This document shows positions 12,552-23,000 of a DNA stretch of 64,000 nt, piece after piece. The notes beneath the pieces are model-generated. The model was not told the DNA's origin. It did not search any database and saw only the letters and a list, made by a program, of their open reading frames with translations. The stretch's first letter is position 1, and each line of letters opens with the position of its first letter. Location of the stretch: NCBI RefSeq assembly GCF_901933205.1, contig NC_044573.1, positions 51,021,493-51,085,492 of the forward strand. Reading direction: 5' to 3'. The position numbers were made by a program, and so were the translations under genes. This DNA comes from Camarhynchus parvulus. Its lineage: Eukaryota; Chordata; Aves; Passeriformes; Thraupidae.

Positions 12552-12890
12552 AGGGCAGGGACAGGGGCAGGGGCAGGGGCAGGGGCAGGGACAGGGACAG
12601 GGACAGGGGTAGGGGCAGGGGCACGGGTAGGGACAGGGACAGGGAAAGGGGTAGGGACAGGGGCAGGGGCAGGGGCAGGGGCAGGGGCAGGGGCAGGGGC
12701 AGGGACAGGGGCAGGGGCAGGGGCAGGGACAGGGACAGGGGCAGAGGCAGGGACAGGGGCAGGGACAGGGACAGGGGCAGAGGCAGGGGGTAGGGGCAGG
12801 GACAGGGACAGGGACAGGGGTAGGGGCAGGGGCACGGGTAGGGACAGGGACAGGGAAAGGGGTAGGGACAGGGGCAGGGGCAGGGGCAGG
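12552..12890 (+). repeat. G-rich hexanucleotide array (GGGGCA/GGGACA)n upstream of GJE1
   Basis: About 340 bases made almost entirely of GGGGCA and GGGACA units with occasional GGGGTA, GGGCAC and GGAAAG variants. Runs of three to four G recur every six bases on the plus strand, which is the GJE1 coding strand, so many G-quadruplexes could form. A block of about 90 bases with the same order of variant units occurs twice, at about 12585-12677 and 12796-12888, offset by 211 bases; this indicates a segmental duplication inside the array. The array ends about 230 bases before the GJE1 start codon. The Pro/Ala/Val or Pro/Cys frames on the complementary strand are products of the repeat and not genes. 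Confidence 0.95.
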
Positions 12891-13310
12891 TGCGCGGCGG
12901 GCGGCGGTGGCGGCCGGCGCTGCTGACGGTGCTGCCCGAGGATTATCGGCGGGCGCCGGCCGGCCCCGCTTTTGCTGCGCCCGCTGCCGGCCCGAGCGCG
13001 GGGGCCCGCCCGGGGACAAAGGGCGGAGCGAGCCAGGGCCGGGGCCAGGGCCGGGGTCGGGGCCAGGGCAGGCTCCGGCTCCGGCCGTCACCGCCCCTCA
13101 CAGGGCACCTTCCCCAGCCATGTCCCCCAACTACATCCGGAGCTTCTCGGAGGGATGTGTGAGTACGCGGGGCGCGCCCCTGGCCCCACCGGAGCCGGGG
13201 GTCCGGCCCCAAAGCGCGCACGGGCCAGCGGGGCCGCCCGCCTGCCTGCGACCCCGGCCCGGGCACGGCGGGGCAGGCGGCCGGAGCGGGCTGACAATGG
13301 CCCCTTTGGG
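12890..13310 (+). promoter_or_regulatory. GJE1 CpG island
   Basis: CpG-dense block running from the end of the G-rich array through GJE1 exon 1 into the start of intron 1. It contains the GJE1 start codon at 13120. There is no obvious TATA box between the array and the ATG. This is the expected promoter position, inferred from base composition and location. Confidence 0.6.
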
Positions 13311-14726
13311 GAAAATGAACTTTAATTTGCGGGAATAAGTATGGCTCTAAGCATGGTTAGGTTTGATGGTGGCACGGCGGTCCGTGCTTTGCCATCACCT
13401 GACATCATGTGAATGAATCAGTACAACAGCAAAACGAATAGCCTTTGGGTCGAAGCGCTCAGCTCCGTCTGGCGCCTTCTGCAGCAGCGGAATACAGATA
13501 AAGGCAGTGAAACAAATGAGCTGGCAAGTGCTAGACAAATTAACGTTTATATAAAGTTGGTAGGAACAATAAAGTGTTGTAAGAACATTATTTTGTTAGA
13601 GAGCTACTGCACCCTTCATAGGCAAACTGTCTCCTTTAAAACAAGTAGAATAAAATAAATATTCTGGATAATGAAAAAGAGCAAGCAGACCTCCAACAAT
13701 AACACTGTTCATTTTTGGTTTTTTATGTTGAATGAACCCTCTGATTTGCAGCTCCGGCCGCCAACAGTAATTGGACAATTCCACACTCTTTTTTTTGGCT
13801 CAATTCGAATGTTTTTCCTTGGTGTTTTGGGCTTTGCTGTTTACGGAAATGAGGCCTTGCATTTCAGCTGTGACCCAGACAAGAGAGAGGTTAATCTTTT
13901 CTGTTACAACCAGTTCAGACCTATAACTCCTCAGGTAATTATCTTTTTCTGTTATTTTTTTTCATGGTAAAAATCCAGTGTAAAGCAAGTAAACTGCAAA
14001 AATTAAAGCATGATTGTTCCACGTAAGTACTAACCAACTAGGCTAATTATCACTAGCTTTTTTCATTAATATTTTCCTTTTAATATCCCTTTAGTTGTGA
14101 CTAAATATGGAGCTGTGTTTCCTGTCCTTCAAAATAATACTCATGTTTCAGAACCCAACTAAACTTTTCAAATCAAAACATAACTGCTTTTTACCTTTAT
14201 TGTCATCTAAGCTTTTATGCATTTGATATATATGAAAAACAGACTTGCAAAATGTTCCAATATTCATGTGTTTTAGCTGTTCCAAAGCAGTTGTAAATGA
14301 TCTGACAGGTACATTTTTGCTACATTTTAGGTATTCTGGGCATTACAGCTGGTGATTGTACTGGTACCTGGAGCTTTTTTTCACCTTTATGCTGCTTGTA
14401 AGAGCATCAAACAGGAAGATATTCTCCAAAAGTCATCCTACACTGGTTTTTATATCTTCTCTGTTTTCTTAAGGATCGTCCTTGAAGTTGTGGCTTTTTG
14501 GCTTCAGATTCAGCTCTTTGGTTTCAAAGTGAACGCAGTCTACATGTGTGATGTGGGAGCACTTGATAAAAAGTTTAACATTACCCGATGCATGGTGCCA
14601 GAGCACTTTGAAAAGACAATCTTTCTTATTGCAATGTACACATTTACTGTGATTACAGTGATCTTGTGTGTTGCTGAAATTTTTGAGATCTCATGTAGAA
14701 GGCTAGGTATCTTAAAAACTCAGTGA
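13120..14726 (+). CDS. GJE1: Gap junction epsilon-1 / connexin 23, complete
   Basis: Four-pass connexin of the plasma membrane. Exons 13120-13158, 13752-13934 and 14331-14726 join in phase 0 and encode 205 residues, the length I recall for mammalian Cx23. Donors are TGT/GTGAGT and CAG/GTAATT; acceptors are TTGCAG and TTTTAG. Exon 1 encodes MSPNYIRSFSEGC, the expected short N-terminal helix. TM1 is about 27-46, the first extracellular loop has C53 and C64, TM2 is about 75-96, TM3 about 114-135, the second extracellular loop has C147 and C161, and TM4 is about 170-192, followed by only a short cytoplasmic tail. Ordinary connexins have three cysteines per loop; Cx23 is known for two, and that is what is seen. 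From the literature as I recall it, mouse Gje1 acts in the lens and its protein may form hemichannels instead of gap junctions. The frame is intact, with no stop or frameshift. Neighbours NMBR and VTA1 match the human order. Confidence 0.96.
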
Positions 14727-17700
14727 TGTCAACTCACACTCATTGACTGCTCTGTCCACCTGCAGTTTTGTAACAATGGTTTCAAACCACAGCAGAAAAA
14801 CATCTCCTGTCCTCTATGCAGTGCTGCAGAAGAGAACCACACTCACGATTACTGAGGCAGAATAGTCACTTGACATAAACTTCTCATCTAAACCTTGCAC
14901 ACTATGAGAATAATCTTTGTTTCCATGTGAAGGTCAAAGGCACTAAGATCTCCAAGAGCAATATACTTTCATGACCCGCCACCTATGATAGTTCTGCCTC
15001 CAGAGGAGTGTCTGCGTGTGAGGAGATGGTTATTTATAAACGCACTTCTATTCACAGCTTTTCTGAACACATGCTATCTGAGTTAATAAGGCCATTGCCT
15101 TCTAGGAAAAATTATTGCAAAATTTTTACATGTCCTTATGGCTTGAGAATTGAACAATAATAGTGGATACTCTCTGGGTACCAGAAAGCATTCAAGCATC
15201 TTCCCAAGAAGTGCCACTGAGATGCAACCTGCAACTCAGCCCCCAGGGGCGGAGACTCCTGGATAGGCTGTGGTGACAACATACCCATGGATACCAGCTT
15301 ACTTTGCAGAGGTTCAGCTACTGTCACCTGCTGGCGCAGAATCTCCTTTTAAAAGTGAAAGAGTAGCATGGTATTCTTTGTGCTGACTACAACACCTCAT
15401 TATGCTTTGGCTTACCATGTAGAAGATTTTTACCAATTTAATATGATCACATTTTGAAGGAGGAAAAGGGCTTTTTAACAATTTTGCATAAGTGGCTTCA
15501 AAGTGTCAAAATAAAATCTTGGAGAAAAGCCTTTCCTAGGCCCAATCATGATTTGATTTCAATGTGTTTTGCTTGCGGGTGACTGCAGAATTGGGCCCAC
15601 AGAATTTTCTGCTCTTTGTGTCACATCTAACTTTTTCTTGCTCTGACTAAAGCTGTTAGAATAACAGTGAAAAAAGAACTCTGCATATTAAAATTATTCT
15701 ATGCAGTAAGTGTATTGGGTTGGGTTAGGTTTTTTTATAGGCATCAGATGTTTTTGTGTACAACAGCTTCTTCTTAAGCTCTAATAAACATATTAAATTT
15801 AGAGGTGATTTCCTTGTGCTGAAGTGAGATAAAGGAAAGAAAATAGATTTCAGAATCAGAAAGAAAAGAGGAGGTAGTTTCCTGTATAAAATATCTACAA
15901 ATAGCTATAACAATCAACCATTTTCCATCTGTTTTTCAAACATAAAAAGCTGAGATCCTGATAACAGAATCTGGGTAATTTCAGAAATATTTAGAAAATT
16001 CTGGAAAAATCTTACCAACTGTTTTACCACCAAGTGTTAGTTAATAAGTCCAAAACACAGTTGAATTATCATAGCCTTGTAATTCTCACCCACAAAAGTA
16101 AACCTGCTAAATAAATGGAATAGCAAGTTTGAGGTGTCTTGGATTGGATTGAATCTGGGCTGTTTAAAACAAAGTGGGCTACAACTAGATGTGTGTTTTT
16201 TTAAATATGGTGATCAAGGACAAAACTATATATTTCAATACATTTGCTATATTAAAGCATTAATATTATTTTTTCCCTATGGAAATAAGTTATATGTTGT
16301 CTTAAAGAAATATCCACTCAAAGCTATCAGATTTATGCAATATTAAATTAGTTATTTGATATTTGCAAGCATTGCAAATGAAATAAAAATCACTGTGCTA
16401 ACTTCTTGTTTACATAATATGCCATGTTCTTTGGTTGATACATGTCTAATTTTTCACTGTATATGTCAATATCTATCTGGAATTATTCTTTCCAATTGAA
16501 AATTGTAATCTCAGGTAAAAAAAAAAATAGAAAAACATACAGTATATAGAACTACTAAGAAAAAGAATGTACTTTCATGTGCTAGGTACAGTTGCTACCA
16601 ACAGTACACTTGGAATCCCACTTCATCAGTTATTTGTATAATAATAAAATAACTTAATCACAACCTTGTCAGTATTTTCCCTGGTGCTTAGTATGTCATT
16701 GCTTGTTCTTCTGTAAATTTCCAAACACTTCAGAAGGGTCAGAAGAGTGCCAAGACCCCCAAGCCCTTAGGAGTTCTTTAAGTCCTTGTTACCATCAAGA
16801 GCCTTGAAAAACAAGTACTGGCATGGGACTGTTTGAAGATCCCTGGAGTGCTTTAGGAGCTGGTTTACTGACCACCATGGCCTTTCTCTTGCTGGTCACA
16901 TTCTGGAACATATTAAAAATTTCCCTTCTTCAAAATCAGATACACCGTTGTTTTTTTTCTGCATTTCCTGTGGAATTAAAATTGTCAAATTCCTCAGTCT
17001 TTCATTAAAAAAAAAAAAAATTGCATTATTGCCTTTTAGTGCAAATGTTTTTCTGTGCCTCATTATGCCATTAGTTTCTGGAACACATTGATGGAGATAT
17101 TATGTCCATGTAAAGAAATAATTTCCCCATGGATGTCAACACTTCTCTTTCCTATATTTGCCATTTGTTTTCCTGGCGCTCATTGTATTCTCAAGTGTCT
17201 ATAAACTTTTCTTTTGCTTAGTCTTCCAAACTCCCACCACTTTCATTCTCACTTACAATGTTTTCTATCAGCTTCCTTCCACCCTTACTCCCTCTGAGAC
17301 TGATATGCGTTCATGTATTTCTCAGTGTTGAGCTGATTTTTGCTCAAAGGCTTAGCAAGTATTTGAGATGATCATGAAGGCTTTTTTTTTTGTTTTTGCT
17401 ATTAAGACAGGAATTTATAATACAGCTGGGTATTCTTTGATTCAATTCTATTTCTTTACACAGCGAACACGAAGTCCTGTCTCCCAGAACACTGAGGAAG
17501 CATTTTTGTTGCTTACATCAGGTTCACACTGTAAGTGCTTCTTTGACTTTTTCATTGTTTTCCACCATACTCTAACCACCTAATTTTCACAGATAGCACT
17601 CAAAGCAATCCCCAGCTCATGTGTTTGCAGTCAGTTTTGTCTCTAGTCAGACATCATGGCCATTTCAGTTCTCACTTAACAAAGAGCTGTAATTGTGACG

Positions 17701-18539
17701 TGATTGCATTTACACCAAAGGTATAGCTGCTCTGGGCCAGCCAGCTTCTACTATAGCACCACAGCATCCCAGTTGTGTTACCACTCCTTGTTCTCTTCCC
17801 TTCATGGATTCCTCGCTTTTGTTCAGACATCATTTCCCTTCTGTTCCCTTTCTGGCACACTCCCATGCCAGCAATGAGACAACACAACCACCTCTCCTAG
17901 CTTGTGCCTCCCTCCAGCATGCACTCTTCTTCATGTCCTGGAGCACTGACATTCCCTTTCTTTACAAACAGACACTTTGAGATAAAGAAGGGGTTTGGCA
18001 AAAGGGCTACCTAAAAGAAATGTAAAAACAGTTTTAACTATGCCATTAGATAGACACTAAATTTATATTGCAATAACTTGTGAGATTCATTTGAAATCAT
18101 TTTGTTTCAACAGTTCGCATTTCTCATGCTGTTCTTATCCCCTCTCTGCAAATCCAGAAATCCCTGGTGGTTCCTCTGAGAAAAAGTTATCTGGGAAGTG
18201 GTGATCCTCTGAGACACATGCTCCAGAGCTGAGACTTTCTGACAGCCATCAGGAAGCAGCCCAGTCCTATTAGCCAGGCCGTGGTAGTATTACAAAATGT
18301 GGAATATATTACATTGTCTTAAGAAAGGATTTTCTTTGTTTAATCTTCGAATACGTTCAAGCTTAATCAACAAGGGAGATTTAATCTGTGAAAACAGACA
18401 GCAGTTAACAAGCAAGCTCTAACTGATGTCCAAGTGTTAGAAAAACAAATCACTTGTTAGTAGAATTGCCTTGTTCACCAGGTTCACATTGTTTGCCAGG
18501 TTTAGAGCTTGACATCCTTCATCCATCTCAGACCCTGAG
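14727..18539. other. GJE1 3' region and intergenic DNA
   Basis: AT-rich sequence between the GJE1 stop codon and the ERV LTR. The first 0.8-1.1 kb probably includes the GJE1 3' UTR. No coding exon and no identifiable transposon were seen; short poly(A) and poly(T) tracts occur near 16.5 and 17.0 kb. Confidence 0.5.
15510..15515 (+). terminator. Candidate GJE1 poly(A) signal AATAAA
   Basis: First canonical AATAAA downstream of the GJE1 stop codon (784 bases after it), followed some 50 bases later by a TG/T-rich stretch. A second AATAAA is at 15783-15788. Which one is used cannot be told without transcript data. Confidence 0.3.
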
Positions 18540-19065
18540 GGAGGTTAACAAAACTAGGGAAGAAGGATGCCCACTGGGAGTTGACACAAAGAATGTAGAA
18601 TTTACAGGCCACAGGGCCATTTGGCAGAACTCACAAAATAAGGAAGAAACTAATAAGGCCACTCAGCTACTGTGCTGCAATCAGCTCCAACTGGGGAAAA
18701 GGCAATTCTGGCAGGGGGAAATCTTGACCACCAGCTCATGGACGAGTGACCCAAGAAACCAAGTGACTCAAATGAGAAAGACTAAACATGCTCACCAATT
18801 TGCAGCAGAAGCAAGAGAATCATTAACTAACAGAATACAGAAAACTAATTAATAAGAGAACTATTGTTCTCTTATTAAAAAACAAAGCAACCTTTGCTAA
18901 AATGTATAAATAATAAAGTGCTGATAATTGGGGTGCTTGATTTATGGAATACCCCCAAACATCCAGGCTCGCACAACTCTGAAATGAATAATCAATATCT
19001 CTCTCAAATCTGTATTTATTGGCTTGTTGCATACCGGATATCTAATCCAATTTTTGCAGACAACA
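18540..19065 (+). mobile_element. ERV long terminal repeat (left boundary uncertain), sense to VTA1
   Basis: The right half has LTR architecture in the plus direction: TATAAATAA at 18905-18913 overlapping AATAAA at 18912-18917, a second degraded poly(A)-like AATAAT about 70 bases on, a pyrimidine-rich stretch, and a terminus TTTTTGCAGACAACA ending at 19065. The order U3-TATA-R-U5-CA and the wording of the U5 resemble endogenous retrovirus LTRs of birds. I could not fix the 5' TG end or a target-site duplication, so the start given is approximate and the copy may be truncated. No internal retroviral genes adjoin it. The element ends 565 bases before the VTA1 start codon, in the same orientation. 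Confidence 0.6.
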
Positions 19066-19419
19066 GTTTTTGGGGATGAAGGGCAGAGGCCCAGAAGAAA
19101 AGGCACAGTTCAGCCCCCAAGGGCCTCACAGACCTTGGCAAGCCTTGGGGCAGACCGAGGAGAAGAAGTTTCAATCTGAGAAGGGATTTTACTTGCAGAT
19201 GCACCTGCACAGACCACGTGCGCACGGCTCTCTGGGCTGGCCTGCCAAGGACAGGGAGGCAGAAGGGACGGGGAGGGCGTCACTGCTCAGCCCTGGGAGC
19301 AGTGCCAGGGAGCAGCCCCGACCGCCCCCAAGTCTCCAGCCCTTCCTCAGGGCTGCCGTGGGACGCATTTCAGGCACTAAGGGGCCACGCAGGTGGCGTT
19401 TGAGGCTGTAGGTCCCCAT

Positions 19420-19482
19420 AGACGGAAAGACGGACGGACGCATGAATGAATGGATGGATGGATGGACGGACGGACGGAAGGA
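19420..19482 (+). repeat. Tetranucleotide repeat (GGAC/GGAT)n
   Basis: Imperfect GGAC and GGAT units, beginning with GACGGACGGACG and including GGATGGATGGATGGACGGACGGACGG, just upstream of the VTA1 CpG island. Likely length-polymorphic. No coding role is apparent. Confidence 0.85.
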
Positions 19483-19483
19483 C

Positions 19484-20010
19484 AGCCCCGCCCGCCCCCT
19501 CCTGGCCAGCAGGGGGCGCTCCCCGCGCCCGCCGCCCGCCCGCCCACGGCGCCCGAGACGGAAGCGGAAGCGGCGCGCGCCAGCCCCGGGAGCGAGCCGC
19601 GCGCCGCCGCCTCCGCCGCCGCCCGTGCCATGGCGGCTCCGGCGCTGCCCCCGCTGCCGCCGCAGCTCAAGAGCATCCAGCACCATCTGCGGACTGCGCA
19701 GGAGCTGGACAAGCGCGAGCCCGTGGTGGCGTACTACTGTGAGTGAGGAGGCGGCCGCGGCGCCATCCCGGCGGGCCCGGCCCGGCCGCCGCTGCACCGG
19801 GCGGAGCGCTCCTCCCCTGCCCGGGCGGGCGCGCGGCCCGCGGGATGCGCGGAGGCGCGGGGCCGGAGGGAAGCCCCACCTCTGGGCGGTGCGGGGTGGT
19901 CGCGGCAGCCCCACCCGCCTTTCCCCTGCTCCGTGCTTGCGGAGGTCCAGCCCCTCGGCGGCCGGAGCGCGTCCCGGCAGCCCCGCCGCCGGCTTGTACG
20001 CCACCGTGTA
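19484..20010 (+). promoter_or_regulatory. VTA1 CpG-island promoter with Sp1, CTCF-like and ETS-like motifs
   Basis: CpG-dense block spanning VTA1 exon 1 and the start of intron 1. Just upstream of the start codon are GC boxes (CCCCGCCCGCCCC at about 19486-19498), a strong CTCF core CCAGCAGGGGGCGC at 19506-19519, and two adjacent GGAAG cores at 19560-19564 and 19566-19570 of the ETS/GABPA kind. There is no TATA box. This is a typical housekeeping-gene promoter layout, fitting a ubiquitous ESCRT cofactor. Motifs are seen directly; factor binding is inferred. Confidence 0.7.
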
Positions 20011-23000
20011 AAGCGGTCCTGATGGGACAGTCCTAATAAGCACGGCAAAAAAACAAAAAATAACCTTCAAGAAGTATTCCGGAGTTTTTTTTTTCTTCTG
20101 AAAACACCTCCCGTCGGTCCTGTGTAACCCTGAATAAGTATTTTGAGTTTGAGAGTCTTTGGTGCTGATAGAAGCTTTCGTTTTCTCCTCTGTGAGGCTT
20201 TGTCACTTTCTCGGAGTTCTCAAAGGGAATGGGTTGGTTTTTTCTGCTTCTTTCGCTGAAATGAGCGCAGCAAAACCTTACCGTAAAACTTGCAAATTAA
20301 TATGTAGATTTTTCAAGCTGGTGTGACTTCTAAGCTAATGGTTGTCAGCATAGACTGTGAGCCTTTCTAAAAGACTTTGTATAGTGAATTAAGAAATACA
20401 AGCTTCCTGTTACTCTTAAATTCCTGTTACAGTTAAGCCACACTTGTAAACGGCCTAACACTAGCAGATCACCAGAAATGTACATTTATGTTGTTGACAA
20501 CCCACCCTTAAAGGGAAGTTGGGTCATCACAGTATTGGTATTTTTATTGAGGTAGGAGGTCGTTCGAGGGGTTTACTTGGCTTGTCTTCAAGAAAAATGA
20601 AATAAAAAATAGATGTAGAACTCGTGGTTTTTCTTTGTGAGGTGGTCTTAATTTAGATGAATGAGTCAGTGAAATTCAGTTTTCAGATAGCTCTGAACAA
20701 ATTGTCATCTGAGTGACAGAAGAATAATTTTACCTTTTCTGTTGTACACAGGAATAGTGTGCTAACATGAAAAAGTGCAACCAGGAAGGTGGGGTAGCCG
20801 CATAGTAGAACACTGGATGTTCTCACTAGTACTCACTCTTTATTTACTGGAAAAACACAGGACAAGTGACACTGTATGGCGGGAAGCAGCAGCTAGGTCG
20901 AGTTGCACTGAGGGGTTTTTTGTTTGTTTTTCTTTATTTCTTTGGATTTTTCTGTCAGATGTAGCACGCTGACTGGCTGTACGAGAAAAAGACATGCATT
21001 AGTGTAGGTGATAAAATACAAGTCTATTTTAAACCAGAAATGTTTTAGTGTACAGTCTCTACTCTTTTTTTGTCTTTTGCATTCTGAAACTTACGTCTTA
21101 GTTTTCTGTAAAGTCATTTGCCTTGTCTGTCCTAAGTAATCTGAAAATTTTATTTTTTCATCTGAGTACTTCAACACATCTGGTTCATTACTGAATATAG
21201 CAAAGACTGTATTCTAGAGGTATCTGTTTCATTACAGTATTATGTAAAGTAAAAAGCACTGACACCTCTTTTTCAAGTTAGGTCTTGCTCTGATCCTTTG
21301 TTTTTTTACATACACAAAGGGGAAGAGTGTGTTTTCACCAGTGTTCCAGTGATGACACTTACTTCCTCCTGTGGTGGATGAGTCTGTCTGGATTGAAGAA
21401 AATGCAGTACTCGTGCCCCATAGCTGGGTTTTTCTTCTTCATTTAGTTCTGGCTTTGAAGCAAAAGTAAGGTTTATGAAACATTAATTTTTAACATCATG
21501 GATTTGGCATAATTAGATGGAATCCCAAAGTATTAATTATTAATATTGCTACTATAAAAAAATGTACTTTATATACTCCTAGCATGCTATGAATAGTAAA
21601 AGCCTTACTAAAAAGATAGATTTTTAGAAGTGTAGAGCAGGTGTTACAAAAACATTTCAGGATTCCTTTCAGATAATGTTTTGAAAGCCATGCGGATTTA
21701 TGTAGGGTTAAAGTAACGCTTTTCATTAGAGGCTTCACTGGAAAAAATGAGCATCTCTTTGTGGAGCCTTTGAAATGGGTTTCAGAGGAGCTCTATGCAT
21801 TTTATATAATGTATTGTGTGGAAGGAATAGAGTGAGGAAAACTCTTGTGTGTGCTAGATTGTGTGGTGTTCTGTGAGCTGGTGCTTCTCCAGCAGCCTCA
21901 TCTGAGGCACGTGTCTGGCACCCTGCGTGTCCCAGGAGCAGGGAGCTGCTGTGGCCTGTGCCTGGCACCCTGTGTGTCCCAGGAGCAGGGAGCTGCTGTG
22001 GCCTGTGCCTGGCACCCTGCGTGTCCCAGGAGCAGGGAGCTGCTGTGGCCTGTGCCTGGCACCCTGCGTGTCCCAGGAGCAGGGAGCTGCTGTGGCCTGT
22101 GCCTGGCACCCTGCGTGTCCCAGGAGCAGGGAGCTGCTGTGGCCTGTGCCTGGCACCCTGCGTGTCCCAGGAGCAGGGAGCTGCTGTGGCCTGTGCCTGG
22201 CACCCTGCGTGTCCCAGGAGCAGGGGGCTGGTGAGGCACAGCAGAGTGCACCCTGTGTTGTTGAAAGGCCGTGTTCCATCACAAAGCTGCTTATGCAGCC
22301 ACTCTGTGAAGGGGATCATTGGTTAGCTAGTGGATGTAGCCATCATTCTGAACAGTGATGTGTTTATAGCTTTGGAATGTTGCCATAAGTGGGTCATACC
22401 CAGATAAAAGCTTCAGTCACAGTATTATTAATGTTGCCATGGCACAGTAGTTTGTAGTATGGGCATCTGTATGCTAGGTTTTAATTTATGTTAATTTTAG
22501 TTAAATTGCATTTTTATATGTCTAACAATAAGAGCTGTATTAATGTGTAATAATGTGTTATTAATAATAATAATAACGCAAATTAATTTGAGGATCGGAT
22601 GCAAGTGGACTCTGGCAAGACGTGTTTGCAACATAAAATATTGCTTTCTATAGTTTACAATAAAATTTTCCAAGAAACTACTTACTGCTTTTGTTAATGT
22701 TTTTGTCTCTCATCATAGATGCTGTTAGGTGCACTCTTAAAGCTGGAAAGTTATGTGACAATTACATCATTTATTTGCCTTCTCTTTTTCTCTTGTGTTG
22801 TAGTGCATTTTGAGCATTAAGCTAGCATAAATCAGAATGCCACCTAAAGAAAATGTTGTAGTCCTTCTCTAGCTTCTCATTCCCAACCCTGGACTGCTTT
22901 AGAAGCAAATGTTGATGTAATTGTATGATGAAAGACAATAATAAGCTATTTTTCAGCCAGGCCAATTCACTGCTGCCTAAACAGCTGTGTTCCCATACAG

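Noticed and set aside
12383..13091. Open frames of 103-228 codons rich in Pro/Ala/Val or Pro/Cys over the G-rich array
   Set aside because: They are direct translations of the hexanucleotide repeat in several frames and both strands; no start context, domain or exon structure supports a protein.
13671..13751. In-frame ATG upstream of GJE1 exon 2 as the true start
   Set aside because: The segment lacks the connexin N-terminus, while exon 1 at 13120 supplies it with a good donor and in-phase join to give the family length of 205 residues.
18454..18852. 132-codon open frame before VTA1
   Set aside because: It overlaps the LTR-like region and matches no retroviral or host protein I know.
19189..20070. 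293-codon minus-strand frame over the VTA1 start
   Set aside because: It is antisense to VTA1 exon 1 and the CpG island and shows only GC-bias composition.
21735..22358. 117-194-codon repetitive open frames on both strands
   Set aside because: They arise from the 47-bp minisatellite, whose unit cycles through all frames.
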